From contig NZ_JAMBOD010000004.1 in NCBI RefSeq assembly GCF_023715445.1, positions 223,883 to 287,882 of the forward strand: a stretch of 64,000 nt of DNA, read 5' to 3'. This stretch comes from Fictibacillus nanhaiensis. Lineage in GTDB: Bacteria; Bacillota; Bacilli; Bacillales; Fictibacillaceae. The notes beneath the pieces are model-generated. The model saw only the letters and a program-made list of their open reading frames with translations. It had not been told where the DNA came from and did no database searches. The position numbers and the translations under genes are program-made. This document shows positions 24,984 to 35,821 of the stretch, in pieces; position 1 is the stretch's first letter, and each line of letters begins with the position of its first letter.

Positions 24984-25025
24984 AAAGCTGATTATCCTAA
25001 AGCAGGACAATCAGCTTTTATTTTA
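24984..25025. terminator. Bidirectional terminator between ArsR and DUF3231 genes
   Basis: AAGCTGATT and AATCAGCTT around a loop, with TTTATTTT after it on the plus strand. Confidence 0.75.
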
Positions 25026-25034
25026 GTTTCCCAA

Positions 25035-26039
25035 TCATACACTTCTGTTTCTTAATGCTTCTCTATCAATATTTTGCGGTGGCTGCTCCAACCATCTTTT
25101 TTTAATCATCAATTTCGTACCATCATGCCCATACTCAAGGATTTCAGCAACCAGCCTCGTATAATGTCCTCCTAAATCGTTTCGGAGGCTCGTACCGACG
25201 GATGTTCCATAGCCAGCAACGCTAATGGCGGTTAAACTGTTAATCTGAAACATCATTAACTTATCTGAAAAAGGAGGTTCGATCGATTGTGAGATTGCAG
25301 AATCCCATGAGCTTGGCAAAGGCACTCCATCCTTAATCAGAATATCTCTGAACACCGTTTCATGCTTTGCAGCGATCTCTGTCCCTCTCTCCATATATTT
25401 TCTGACTTCAGACGACTTAGCCGTTTGTGAAAAACCACTTATGAAGGTTCTTCCGATAGAATTTGTTTCCGTATTTTTAGAAATATGGGCGAGTTCAATG
25501 ACCGTTAAAGGGCGATGTCTGCCAATTAATCCCGATAAAAAGGATTCATCCTGAAGATATTCCGCCTTTTCCATGGGTGTAATTGTTGGGGAGCGAACAA
25601 AAGCACCCTTTTTTAGAAGCAGATCACAAGCATCATTGTATAGTTTCATAAATCTCGCGGAAATTTCCGAAAAGAGTTTTCTAACATCGTCCCTTGCCAA
25701 TACTTCCAGTAAGGCAGCTGCTGCTGCAGTTCCGGCAGCCGCCATGTATTTGATATACCGGAGTGCAAACAGATCTGAATACAATCGGGCTGCTTTTATG
25801 TTCACGTCCTCTTGTGTGAACCCGATCGGAACGGCATGATTTTCTTTTTCAAAGATTCCCTTCACTTCGTTCACAACAAATTGACAGTTCGTTAAAGCAG
25901 ATTGGATGATTTCTTTACTATCGACATCTTCGTTTACCGCATCAAAATGTTGAACGATACAATGAGCCATGGAATTCTGCATATATGCACTCCATAATGC
26001 AGCTACTTCAGATGATACAAGCTTTGGGTTATGTTCCAT
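25035..26039 (-). CDS. DUF3231 family protein
   Basis: 334 residues consisting of two related halves of about 165 residues, each beginning with a helix bundle (SSEVAALWSAYMQNSMAHCIV and, in the second half, LTVIELAHIS...). DUF3231 proteins are common in spore-forming Bacillales, resemble ferritin-like or coat-associated bundles and have no established function. ATG 26039 has AAGGAG 12 bases upstream. Single-gene unit. Confidence 0.82.
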   Translation of the reverse strand: MEHNPKLVSSEVAALWSAYMQNSMAHCIVQHFDAVNEDVDSKEIIQSALTNCQFVVNEVKGIFEKENHAVPIGFTQEDVNIKAARLYSDLFALRYIKYMAAAGTAAAAALLEVLARDDVRKLFSEISARFMKLYNDACDLLLKKGAFVRSPTITPMEKAEYLQDESFLSGLIGRHRPLTVIELAHISKNTETNSIGRTFISGFSQTAKSSEVRKYMERGTEIAAKHETVFRDILIKDGVPLPSSWDSAISQSIEPPFSDKLMMFQINSLTAISVAGYGTSVGTSLRNDLGGHYTRLVAEILEYGHDGTKLMIKKRWLEQPPQNIDREALRNRSV

Positions 26040-26261
26040 TTAGACAATAGTCTCCTTATATTTTTTCTTAGTATGTACATAAATCTTAGATAAAATGAAT
26101 GATTACATAATTCATACAAGGAAAAGAGGTTGCTAAACTCAGGGGTTATGTTCAAATGCCTGAAGATCTATGAATAAAATAATCAAAATGTCCTATTTTC
26201 CCAAATTCCCTTTAACTTTGATGATGATTTCTTTATACTGAAACCAAATTGAATACTAAGT

Positions 26262-26362
26262 AACTAGGGGAGTCCAACGAGTTGGGCTGAGAAAGAAACA
26301 CGATGAAGTTTCTTGACTCTTGGGACCTGATCTGGTTCATACCAGCGTGGGGAAGTTAAGAA
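26262..26362 (+). promoter_or_regulatory. TPP (THI-box) riboswitch
   Basis: The sequence begins CTAGGGGAGTCC, continues with GGGCTGAGA, then TGGGACCTGATCTGGTTCAT and ACCAGCGTGGGGAAG, which are the conserved pyrimidine- and pyrophosphate-sensing segments. It is followed by a terminator at 26400 and thiC, so thiamine pyrophosphate should switch thiC off. Confidence 0.96.
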
Positions 26363-26399
26363 TTCATGCAGCAAAGATACTGCTTCTGCGTACATATTT

Positions 26400-28297
<1,898 letters not shown>

Positions 28298-28315
28298 ATA
28301 TAGTTAAAAGAAATA

Positions 28316-28348
28316 GCGTAAGGGGTACCTCCTTCTTACGCTTTTCTT
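28316..28348 (+). terminator. Terminator of thiC
   Basis: GCGTAAG and CTTACGC with a loop and TTTTCTT. Confidence 0.85.
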
Positions 28349-28358
28349 CATTCACAAC

Positions 28359-28401
28359 AAAAAGAGGTATTCCATCATTTTGATGGAATGCTTCTCTTTT
28401 T
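28359..28401 (-). terminator. Terminator of the SRPBCC gene of block copy A
   Basis: Arms ATTCCATCA and TGATGGAAT extended by AAAAGAG/CTCTTTT. A diverged copy of the same hairpin lies at about 45028-45075 next to the second SRPBCC remnant. Confidence 0.75.
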
Positions 28402-28410
28402 CTTTATAAT

Positions 28411-28913
28411 CTAACGGTTTATTTTGGTTGAAGCCATATTATTTTCCGTATCGTCCAAATAAGGTTTTCCCTGCCCCTTCACAAGAAGATCCTTTAAACT
28501 TGAAAGATAAGAGAACACCATCCATTCTCACAAACTTGGTAACATTCAAGTTCTTTCGAAAGCCCCTGATGGGTAAAGTGCAGCACCGACTCATTTTCTG
28601 AAACGTGCTCGATTTCAAAACGAATCAATGTTCCTTCCCAATCTCTTAGATTCGAAAATCCACTTTTTTCAGGATGCATGGAATCTATTACTTTCCATTC
28701 GACCAGCTTAGTAGGGACTAATGATTGAATCTCTGCTTTTACATAAAAACCAGCCTTTGGAAAACGAAACTCTGCCATGCTTCCTGTATCATGTCCAACA
28801 TCTGCGAACTCTGTCCACCATTTTCTTACGCCTCTTTCTGTGGAAATCGCTTCATACACATTTTTTGCGGAAACAGGCAGCTTTAATGGTAGTGAAAATC
28901 CTTTGACAATCAA
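28411..28913 (-). pseudogene. SRPBCC (AHSA1-like) gene with C-terminal frameshift
   Basis: The readable frame (28494-28913, 139 residues) has the SRPBCC start LPLKLPVSAKNVYEAISTERGVRKWWTEF and the LRDWEGTLIRFEI strand, but ends abnormally after CENGWC. In the paralogue at 45083 the same place reads CENGWFSYLSNLKDLL and runs to a shared stop. Here two extra bases (GT) near 28517 shift the frame; without them the protein would continue SYLSSLKDLLVKGQGKPYLDD to TAG at 28411. It is the first gene of the decayed block copy A. The truncated protein lacks the C-terminal helix. Confidence 0.75.
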
Positions 28914-28948
28914 ATCCTCCTCTTCCCTTTTTATTTTACGTTCAACAT

Positions 28949-29445
28949 CTATTTGGTGCTTACTGTAGATTTAACGGCATGATTCATCGTTTTGATAACT
29001 CCAATATGTTCACTTTCATGGGATGAAGCAAAAGAGATCAGTTCACCGATTGTTTCTAACTGTAAAGGACCAATCGGTAATGGATTTGCAATCTTTTCAA
29101 CAAGACGTCCTTCAAATGTTTCACGGACACGCTTCACTTGCTCAGAAAGCAAGGACTTTTCCTTGCGCCAATCCGCTAGGTCCATGGAACGAAAGTGGGA
29201 CAGAAAAACTTAACGACCTTTTTCAGACGGGAAAGATGTTCTTCCAGACTTTAACCTTCAATGTGAGTGTTTGAGTCATTTTCTGAACGGCTATCTAACG
29301 GAAACAACGAGCGAATGTCGGCATCCCATTCTGTACAAAGGACTTCTTCTTTGAAAACCAAACTTCACAACCCAGCTATCCCATTCCCCCAATTTTCTGA
29401 TAAAGATTGACCAAACGTGATAGAAGTACATATTTTATCATGAGG
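28949..29445 (-). pseudogene. DinB-family gene remnant (copy A), nonsense, frameshift and exchanged 3' end
   Basis: The minus-strand sequence 29190-29445 translates to a relative of the intact DinB gene at 49196 (EEVLCTEWDADIRSLFPL, then SEN), with a stop at IEG* and a frameshift before LSHFRSMDLADWRK. After that point the last 70 residues (open from 29185) differ from the 49196 protein and match another DinB-type C-terminus (LETIGELISFASSHESEHIG). The gene therefore looks both broken and recombined. It sits directly left of the thiazole peptide cluster. Confidence 0.7.
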
Positions 29446-29539
29446 AACTTGAGGAGATTTTTCAGTAGTCATATGTCTATTCTGGCGATTCTTCTCAATT
29501 TGTTTGGATATCTGACAAATAGATGAGGAGGTGTTTTTA

Positions 29540-29851
29540 TTGGATAAGAAACACCAATGGGATCTTAATGGATTAAATACTGGTGATTTCCATGTCAGCG
29601 GTGGTACACCGCAATATCCGCAGGATCAAAATACAAATGATTCCGCTCGACTGTGCGTTGGTTTCTGCGGCGGTCTCGGTTTCGGTTTCTTCTGTATAGG
29701 TTTTTGCGGAGGCTGCGGTGGCTGCGGTGGCTGTGGCGGCTGCGGCGGCTGTGGTGGCCGTTGTGCTCGTTGCGGAGGCTGCGGTGGTCATAACTGCGGC
29801 GGTCGTTGCGGAGGTTGTGGAGGTCGTTGTGGCGGCGGACATGGCCGCTGA
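29540..29851 (+). CDS. Sonorensin/heterocycloanthracin-type thiazole peptide precursor
   Basis: About 103 residues. A leader (MDKKHQWDLNGLNTGDFHVS ... NDSARL) is followed by a core with 16 cysteines, opening CVGFCGGLGFGFFCIGF and continuing as CGG repeats with Arg/His insertions. This matches the heterocycloanthracin/sonorensin bacteriocin family, in which Cys residues are cyclised to thiazol(in)es. The frame opens at GTG 29531, but that overlaps the GAGGAGG site, so TTG 29540 is the likely start. A terminator separates it from the maturation genes. Confidence 0.9.
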   Translation: MDKKHQWDLNGLNTGDFHVSGGTPQYPQDQNTNDSARLCVGFCGGLGFGFFCIGFCGGCGGCGGCGGCGGCGGRCARCGGCGGHNCGGRCGGCGGRCGGGHGR

Positions 29852-29901
29852 GTTAGTAGCTAATCGCAATAAAATCCCCTTGAAATTTTTAAAAAAGGCT
29901 T

Positions 29902-29933
29902 GCCCTGTATGTATTCCTGCAGGGCTTTTTTCG
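29902..29933 (+). terminator. Terminator after the precursor gene
   Basis: GCCCTG and CAGGGC with a 12-base loop and six Ts. It would make precursor mRNA more abundant than the downstream maturation genes. Confidence 0.8.
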
Positions 29934-30014
29934 TTGGATAGACATAATTGACACAAGGAATCCATAGAAATAAATGATGCAAAAGATGTTGAGTTTCTGA
30001 AAAGGAGGGGTACC

Positions 30015-31919
30015 ATGCAAGCATTACATCCTTCTATGTGTTTGAAGGTGAATAGAGATACATTTGTTTTTCCAGAATCGAATAAAGGTGTCTATCTTCG
30101 GAACAACGTAACCTCTATAAGGATGGAAGGAAGCACGATAGACCAATGGCTTGAAAAATTAATTCCCATATTCGACGGAAACCATACCCTTGCATATATA
30201 ACGGATGGTTTACCCGGTTCTTACAAAGACCAAGTGTATAAAATCGCACAGGTTCTATATGAAAACGGCTTTGTCCGTGATGTCAGCGGGGATCTCCCCC
30301 ATCAGCTTCCAGACCGCATTCTGACTAAATACGCTTCCCAAATCGAATATGTAAATCATGTTAGTGATTCCGGCGGGTACCGTTTTCAAGTCTATCGTCA
30401 GTCGAATGTGGCTGTTATAGGATCAGGGCCTATTCTCCTCTCTCTCGTTCAATCGTTGATTCAATCAGGGCACCCTAAATTTAGCATCATCCAAACTGAT
30501 TCATGCCAAAGTGAAATGCCCCGTTTGAATGAGATGATAGAAGAAGCCAGCCAATCAGAACCTGATACGGAGATCACCATCTTACATCCAGAGAATCAGG
30601 TATGGCGGAAAATGCTAGAATCCTTTGATTTCATACTATATGGATCAAGGGACAGTGATTTAACTCAACTTCGTACCATTCAAGGGATTTGCAGAGAACA
30701 AAGGAAGCATTTTCTTCCCATTACGATTATAAAAGAATTAGCTTTTGCCGGACCGTTCGTTTCAGCTGAATCAGAATACTGCTGGGAGTCTGCCTACCGC
30801 AGGCTGCACCAGCGTCCGAATGAAGAAAGCAGTGGTTCTCATGCATCCTCACCAACAACTGGTGCACTATTAGCAAATGTGGCCGTTTTTGAGCTTTTTA
30901 AAGAAATCACCGGCGTACAGAAGGAAAAAAAAGAAAGACCCTTTTACCAGCTTAACATGGAAACGCTCGAAGGAAACTGGATCACCTTTATCCCACACCC
31001 TCTTGTAACTGGTCGTATTCATACAGAAGCGATTAAAGACCCGCTTGCATTTCTAGAGAAAGCTAATAACCAGAAGAAGGACTTGTATTCCTTGTTTTAT
31101 AAGATAACTTCAAAAGAATCAGGTGTTTTTCATCTTTGGGAAGAAGAAGACTTGCTGCAGCTTCCATTGTCACAATGTAAAGTACAGGTGGCCGATCCTC
31201 GATCAGACGGCCCTGCCCAACTTCATCCCGAGATTGTCTGTTCAGGCCTCACGCATGAAGAAGCCCGTCTAGAGGCAGGTCTCGTTGGAATTGAAACATA
31301 TGTGAGGAATTATTTTCTTCAATCCGAACATCCTTCATTATGGGGTGTAGGAACGGGGGCAACCGTCTTAGAAGGGCTATGCAGGGCACTGCAAAATGGA
31401 CTGCATGAAGGATTTGTGAAACAAACACATAACGGGGTTGTCTTAACATCTAAAATAGACTTAAGTCTCGTAAAAGAACATCGTTCCCCATTTTTTTTGC
31501 AGGCTTTATCAACTTTGAGGCCTGAAACTGAACTCTATTCAGGTCAAGAATTATTCGGTCTTCCTGTCGTTTGGGTTGGTTCGAACGGTAAATGGTATGG
31601 AAGTGTTGGGTTAAATATGAAGATCGCTTTAAGCAGAGCATTACAGACTGCTTTGATGGATTCGCAAAATAAAGGAACCTCACGTAACCCCTATGGCGTT
31701 GTGGTTTCCTCCACTGTTTTACAGAAGAATGCACTACATGATGTTCAAAGTCCTTCTTTTGAAGAGCATACACTTCAAGAAACATTCTCTTCGGCAATAC
31801 ACACATTAAAAAAGAATAAAATGCAGGCACAGTTCTTTACTCTCCATGTGGAGTCAGTTTTTGAAGAGAATACGGCTGGCATATTTGGGATTACGGTAAG
31901 CGAGGAGGAACTTACATGA
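30015..31919 (+). CDS. Thiazole-containing bacteriocin maturation protein (ThiF/E1-like)
   Basis: 634 residues of the family found only next to heterocycloanthracin-type precursors. A dinucleotide-binding-like segment NVAVIGSGPILLSLVQSL lies near residues 131-148; the C-terminal half is less conserved. ATG 30015 has AAAGGAGG upstream. The stop overlaps the next gene by four bases (ATGA), so the two are coupled. The protein is thought to take part with the YcaO partner in precursor processing; its exact reaction is not established. No membrane segments. Confidence 0.85.
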   Translation: MQALHPSMCLKVNRDTFVFPESNKGVYLRNNVTSIRMEGSTIDQWLEKLIPIFDGNHTLAYITDGLPGSYKDQVYKIAQVLYENGFVRDVSGDLPHQLPDRILTKYASQIEYVNHVSDSGGYRFQVYRQSNVAVIGSGPILLSLVQSLIQSGHPKFSIIQTDSCQSEMPRLNEMIEEASQSEPDTEITILHPENQVWRKMLESFDFILYGSRDSDLTQLRTIQGICREQRKHFLPITIIKELAFAGPFVSAESEYCWESAYRRLHQRPNEESSGSHASSPTTGALLANVAVFELFKEITGVQKEKKERPFYQLNMETLEGNWITFIPHPLVTGRIHTEAIKDPLAFLEKANNQKKDLYSLFYKITSKESGVFHLWEEEDLLQLPLSQCKVQVADPRSDGPAQLHPEIVCSGLTHEEARLEAGLVGIETYVRNYFLQSEHPSLWGVGTGATVLEGLCRALQNGLHEGFVKQTHNGVVLTSKIDLSLVKEHRSPFFLQALSTLRPETELYSGQELFGLPVVWVGSNGKWYGSVGLNMKIALSRALQTALMDSQNKGTSRNPYGVVVSSTVLQKNALHDVQSPSFEEHTLQETFSSAIHTLKKNKMQAQFFTLHVESVFEENTAGIFGITVSEEELT

Positions 31920-33853
31920 GCCACTCTATCGCCATTATCGGAAAAGGAATGTTAGCTGACTATGTTAACAAACAATTGACTGGATTCTATCAAATTACTC
32001 GTTGGCACTCTATAGAGGATGCCGTTCCAAATCAAGAGAATCTAGCGTTAGTGCTACATGATTCCTGGGTCCCATTTGAACATCGAGAAGCAGATGAGGT
32101 CTTTCGTTCCAGTGGCATTCCTTGGCTTCGGGGATTCGTATCATTTGGTGAAGCAAACATTGGCCCGCTTGTTCTTCCTGACAAACAGGGTTGTTCGCAG
32201 TGTGCGGATCTGCGCCGTTTTATGACGGGGCCAGACCGGAAAGAACAATTCCAAATCAAAGAATATAAGACGAATCAACGTGATATCCAACAAGACCCAT
32301 GGGCTACCAATCTAGGAATATCGCAAGCTTCCTATCTCATTACAGAAGAAGTTCATCGATTTTTTAAAGGAGAAGAAGCCCGCACGTATGAGCATGTACT
32401 GCTTCTTCATCTAGACACCTTCAGGCTTTCTTATCATTTCTTTCTGCCTGATCCATACTGCCATATGTGTGGTGATCTTCCGGAGGATACAGCTGATGCC
32501 GCTAAAATAGTACTGAAACCAAGTCCAAAGATCACAATCGATAGCTATCGCTGCCGCTCGTTAGACGATCTGGAGAAAGTTTTAAGCAGGGATTACTTAG
32601 ATAGCAGGACCGGTCTTCTTAATTACAAAAGATATGACTTCATCTCCCCTTTTGCTGATACGATCGTCAATCTTCCTTTGCTGACAGGAAATGAGTTAAA
32701 TGCCGGGCGCACTCATTCTTATGCTCAAAGCGAACTTTCAGGCATTTTAGAAGGACTGGAGAGACATTGCGGTTATGGACCAAGGGGTAAACAAACGGTT
32801 GTGTATGAACCTTATTCTAAGGTGGAAAAGCATGCGCTTAACCCTCAATCCATAGGACTTCACACTGAGAAACAATATGAAATGCCCGGCTTTCCTTTCA
32901 CGCCATTGGATAATCGTTCGATTCATTGGGTTTGGGGTTATTCTTTAACACAGAACCGGCCGATCTTAGTTCCAGAGATGTTTGCTTATTACAGCTTAGG
33001 GTGCGGAGAAGGGTTTGTTTATGAAACGTCAAACGGCTGCGCAGTGGGCGGAAGCTTAGAGGAGGCTATTCTTTACGGTATTTTTGAAATTGTGGAGCGG
33101 GATTCGTTTCTTATGACGTGGTATGGCCAGCTTCCTATTCCTCGTCTTGATAATAAATCCATAGACGACCAAGAGCTGCAACTCATGATCCAGCGCATAA
33201 ACGCAGTGACCGGATTTGAGGTGCATTTATTTAATGCGACTACCGAGAATGGCATTCCCAGCATTTGGGCCATGGCCAAAAACACGAAGGAAAAAGGCTT
33301 GAATCTCTTATGTGCATCAGGAGCCCACATCGATCCAATAAGAGCTGTAAAAGGAGCTGTCCAGGAACTCTCAGGCATGCTTCTCACCATGGACGATACA
33401 TTTGAAAAGAACAGGGAGAAATATGAACAGATGTATAAACATTCGCATCTCGTTCAGCAAATGGAAGACCATTCGATGCTGTACGGTTTAAAAGAAGCTG
33501 AGAAACGCTTGTACTTCCTGCTCGATCGGCGGCTCGTAAAGGACTTTCACCAGGAATTTCGTCCGGTTCGTAAATCAGCCGATCTTTTAGATGATCTAAA
33601 GGCAATCTTAGATGTTTTTCAACAGCTGAAGCTCGAGGTCATTGTAGTGGATCAAACAAGTCCTGAACTTAAACGAAATGGACTATATTGTGTAAAAGTA
33701 GTGATACCTGGGATGCTGCCCATGACATTTGGACACCACCTTACCCGGCTAGAAGGGCTGGACCGGGTGTTGAACGTACCAGCGAAACTAGGGATTGTGA
33801 AAAAGCCGCTGACATTCAGTGAGCTCAATCCGTATCCTCATCCATTTCCATAA
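31916..33853 (+). CDS. TOMM cyclodehydratase: fused leader-binding (E1-like) and YcaO domains
   Basis: 645 residues. The N-terminal 200 residues are the E1-like/leader-binding part with a tetracysteine zinc site, CSQC at 93-96 and CHMC at 182-185. From about 215 on is the YcaO domain, with GRTHSYAQSELSGILEGLERH at 264-284 and EEAILYGIFEIVERDSF at 382-398 (ATP and Mg ligands). The C-terminus ends NPYPHPFP, the proline-rich tail needed by azoline-forming YcaO enzymes. It uses ATP to cyclise Cys residues of the precursor to thiazolines. The fusion is typical of this class. Confidence 0.92.
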   Translation: MSHSIAIIGKGMLADYVNKQLTGFYQITRWHSIEDAVPNQENLALVLHDSWVPFEHREADEVFRSSGIPWLRGFVSFGEANIGPLVLPDKQGCSQCADLRRFMTGPDRKEQFQIKEYKTNQRDIQQDPWATNLGISQASYLITEEVHRFFKGEEARTYEHVLLLHLDTFRLSYHFFLPDPYCHMCGDLPEDTADAAKIVLKPSPKITIDSYRCRSLDDLEKVLSRDYLDSRTGLLNYKRYDFISPFADTIVNLPLLTGNELNAGRTHSYAQSELSGILEGLERHCGYGPRGKQTVVYEPYSKVEKHALNPQSIGLHTEKQYEMPGFPFTPLDNRSIHWVWGYSLTQNRPILVPEMFAYYSLGCGEGFVYETSNGCAVGGSLEEAILYGIFEIVERDSFLMTWYGQLPIPRLDNKSIDDQELQLMIQRINAVTGFEVHLFNATTENGIPSIWAMAKNTKEKGLNLLCASGAHIDPIRAVKGAVQELSGMLLTMDDTFEKNREKYEQMYKHSHLVQQMEDHSMLYGLKEAEKRLYFLLDRRLVKDFHQEFRPVRKSADLLDDLKAILDVFQQLKLEVIVVDQTSPELKRNGLYCVKVVIPGMLPMTFGHHLTRLEGLDRVLNVPAKLGIVKKPLTFSELNPYPHPFP

Positions 33854-33891
33854 CGAGTGGTTTCCATAACCAGTGTAAAGGGGGAAAAGGA

Positions 33892-35457
33892 ATGAACCTC
33901 GATGAGTTTTTGCATAAACTTCATTATGAAACAGACAAAGTAACCCCCCCTGACTGGGTGGTGAACTGGGACGACGCTCCCCTTCCTTATAAACTTTACC
34001 AAGGGTTGCCTGTCGTTGAACTATCCGCAGACATTCCATTTCATCTCGAACAAAAGGAAAGAAATTCAAAACCAAATCTAAAAGAGATCAGTCACTTTCT
34101 TTGGTATACCTTCGGGCTCACACAATTTAGCGATTCGATGCCTTTTGCCGGTCATACGGAAGCATGGACAACATGCCGGCGCTTTGTTCCATCCGGTGGT
34201 GCACTGTATCCAAACGAACTTTATCTATATTTAAAAATCGAGGATCTTCCGGAAGGCATCTATCATTATGACGCCGCACACCATCGTTTAGTTTGTTTGA
34301 GGGAAGGCAATTTTGATAGCTACTTAAAGAGGGCTCTAGGCAATCGCTGTGACATCTCCTCCTCATTTGGCACTGTCTTTATCTCGACGTTTTTTTGGAA
34401 GAATTTTTTCAAATACCATAACTTCTCTTACCGCCTGCAAGGGTTGGATTCCGGATTTGTGACCGGTCAACTGCTGGAAGTTGGAAAGCGACTCGGTTTT
34501 GAATCGGGAGTCTACTATCACTTTCTTGATCGCGCCATCCAACACCTTTTAGGTATTACTGATATAGAAGAAAGTGTGTATGCGGTTATTCCGCTTTCGG
34601 TCTACCGAGAGATGAACTGGTTTCAAAGTCATGATGCAGAGAAGTCTTCCACTGCTGAAAAATTATGCAGCGAATTGGAACCACTAAAACCTAAACATTA
34701 CGTCCGTTCCAAGGAAATCAGGGAATATCCGATGCTGATCAAGATGAATGAAGCGTGCATGATGGACGCGATCTCATCCCATCTGCAAATGAAAGAAGAA
34801 AAGAAAGAAGAGTCAGGCAGCTCGTGTATCAGGCTGCCCCGTGTTCATCCGTTGTCTTATGATTTCTCTTCCGCCTGTCGAAGGCGATATTCACCTGGAA
34901 TGGATTTTGTTCTAAAGCCCATAAATCAAGAAACGTTGTCCGCTCTTTTATTCGAAACGATCTCAACGAGTTCTTACCGAAATGACCTGGATCATGCTTT
35001 TCAGAAGCCGCCTTACCGAGTCTCAATTAATTGTTGTACGTATAACATAGAAGGCTTGCCAAATGGCGCTTATACTTATCATGGATCCACACATGCATTA
35101 AAACCTATTCAATCCGGAGATTTTCGCAGCGCTTTGCAAGATGGACTGTTATCTGATTTTGTCAACATGGCGCAAATTCCGCTTTCCTTCAACATCATTG
35201 GAGATAATGCGCATTACAAAAGTTCCTATGGATATCGAGGTCATCGTATCCAACACATGGAAGCTGGCATTCTGTCTTATCACTTGCTGCTGGCTGCTTC
35301 GGCATTGAATATGGGAGGCCATCCCATCCTGGGATTTGATGTACATTTGTATGATGAATTCTATAAACTGAACGAAAAAGGAAAAACCAGTTTGCTCCAA
35401 ATCCCGATCGGACACTTCCGGCCACATCCCAGATTACAAGGAAGTCTGCATAACTGA
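33892..35457 (+). CDS. SagB-type FMN dehydrogenase, two nitroreductase-like halves
   Basis: 521 residues of the SagB/ThcOx family. The first nitroreductase-like half (about 70-235) has RRFVPSGGALYPNELYLYL and VTGQLLEVGKRLGFESGVY; the second (about 310-515) has CRRRYSPGMDFVLKPI and YRGHRIQHMEAGILSYHLLLAA. These FMN enzymes oxidise thiazolines to aromatic thiazoles. ATG 33892 follows a GGGGGAAAAGGA site, 38 bases after the YcaO gene. Last gene of the maturation operon; no dedicated exporter or protease gene is seen nearby. Confidence 0.9.
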   Translation: MNLDEFLHKLHYETDKVTPPDWVVNWDDAPLPYKLYQGLPVVELSADIPFHLEQKERNSKPNLKEISHFLWYTFGLTQFSDSMPFAGHTEAWTTCRRFVPSGGALYPNELYLYLKIEDLPEGIYHYDAAHHRLVCLREGNFDSYLKRALGNRCDISSSFGTVFISTFFWKNFFKYHNFSYRLQGLDSGFVTGQLLEVGKRLGFESGVYYHFLDRAIQHLLGITDIEESVYAVIPLSVYREMNWFQSHDAEKSSTAEKLCSELEPLKPKHYVRSKEIREYPMLIKMNEACMMDAISSHLQMKEEKKEESGSSCIRLPRVHPLSYDFSSACRRRYSPGMDFVLKPINQETLSALLFETISTSSYRNDLDHAFQKPPYRVSINCCTYNIEGLPNGAYTYHGSTHALKPIQSGDFRSALQDGLLSDFVNMAQIPLSFNIIGDNAHYKSSYGYRGHRIQHMEAGILSYHLLLAASALNMGGHPILGFDVHLYDEFYKLNEKGKTSLLQIPIGHFRPHPRLQGSLHN

Positions 35458-35484
35458 AGAGGGATTATCAAGTAAAAAAAGAGA

Positions 35485-35599
35485 TTTGGTTCATAGAGCA
35501 TTCACTTTGGTTCAAAGTCAGTGGTTTGGTTCATAGAGTCTTTATTTTGGTTCATAGCAATACTAGTTTGGTTCATAGCCAAGCAACTTTAGTTCATAG
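35485..35599. repeat. Six short direct repeats with 21-bp period (TTTGGTTCATAG)
   Basis: Units start at 35485, 35506 (TTTGGTTCAAAG), 35525, 35546, 35567 and 35588 (TTTAGTTCATAG). Spacing is 21, 19, 21, 21 and 21 bases and the 7-9 bases between units vary. It follows the thiazole cluster and precedes its terminator. The layout is the same as the array at 18810, with a different unit. Confidence 0.85.
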
Positions 35600-35637
35600 A
35601 CCCCATCAGAATCTCTCTACAGGATCCAAATGGAATA

Positions 35638-35670
35638 GGGACTGGCACCAAAAGGAGTCAGTCCCTTCTT
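35638..35670 (+). terminator. Terminator of the thiazole maturation operon
   Basis: GGGACTG and CAGTCCC with a 14-base loop followed by TTCTTCTTT. Confidence 0.75.
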
Positions 35671-35815
35671 CTTTATCTCGGCAGCAAAAAGAATTCCCTG
35701 CTATCACAATAATTCCCGGCAAACCGGCCAAGCGTCTGCAACTTTTCGAGATCCACCATCTATTAGCTCTTTTGGATCAAACTGCATGTTCACTGAGCCT
35801 CGCTTTTCTCTTTTT
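35671..35815 (-). pseudogene. Flavin reductase remnant (block copy A)
   Basis: The strand opposite to the thiazole operon matches the intact flavin reductase gene at 51429-52031. The first 86 bases correspond to its 3' end (from the stop side), then the sequence jumps to its first codons (GGATCAAACTGCATGTTCAC, against the intact GTG start region). About 480 bases are missing between the two parts. Confidence 0.8.
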
Positions 35816-35821
35816 ATTAAA

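Noticed and set aside
29573..30016. 147-aa Ala/Thr-rich frame opposite the thiazole peptide precursor
   Set aside because: A shadow of the CGG repeats read on the other strand; low-complexity product and no ribosome site.
35485..35599. CRISPR array
   Set aside because: Repeats are only 12 bp with 7-9 bp spacers, far below CRISPR sizes, and no cas genes are near.
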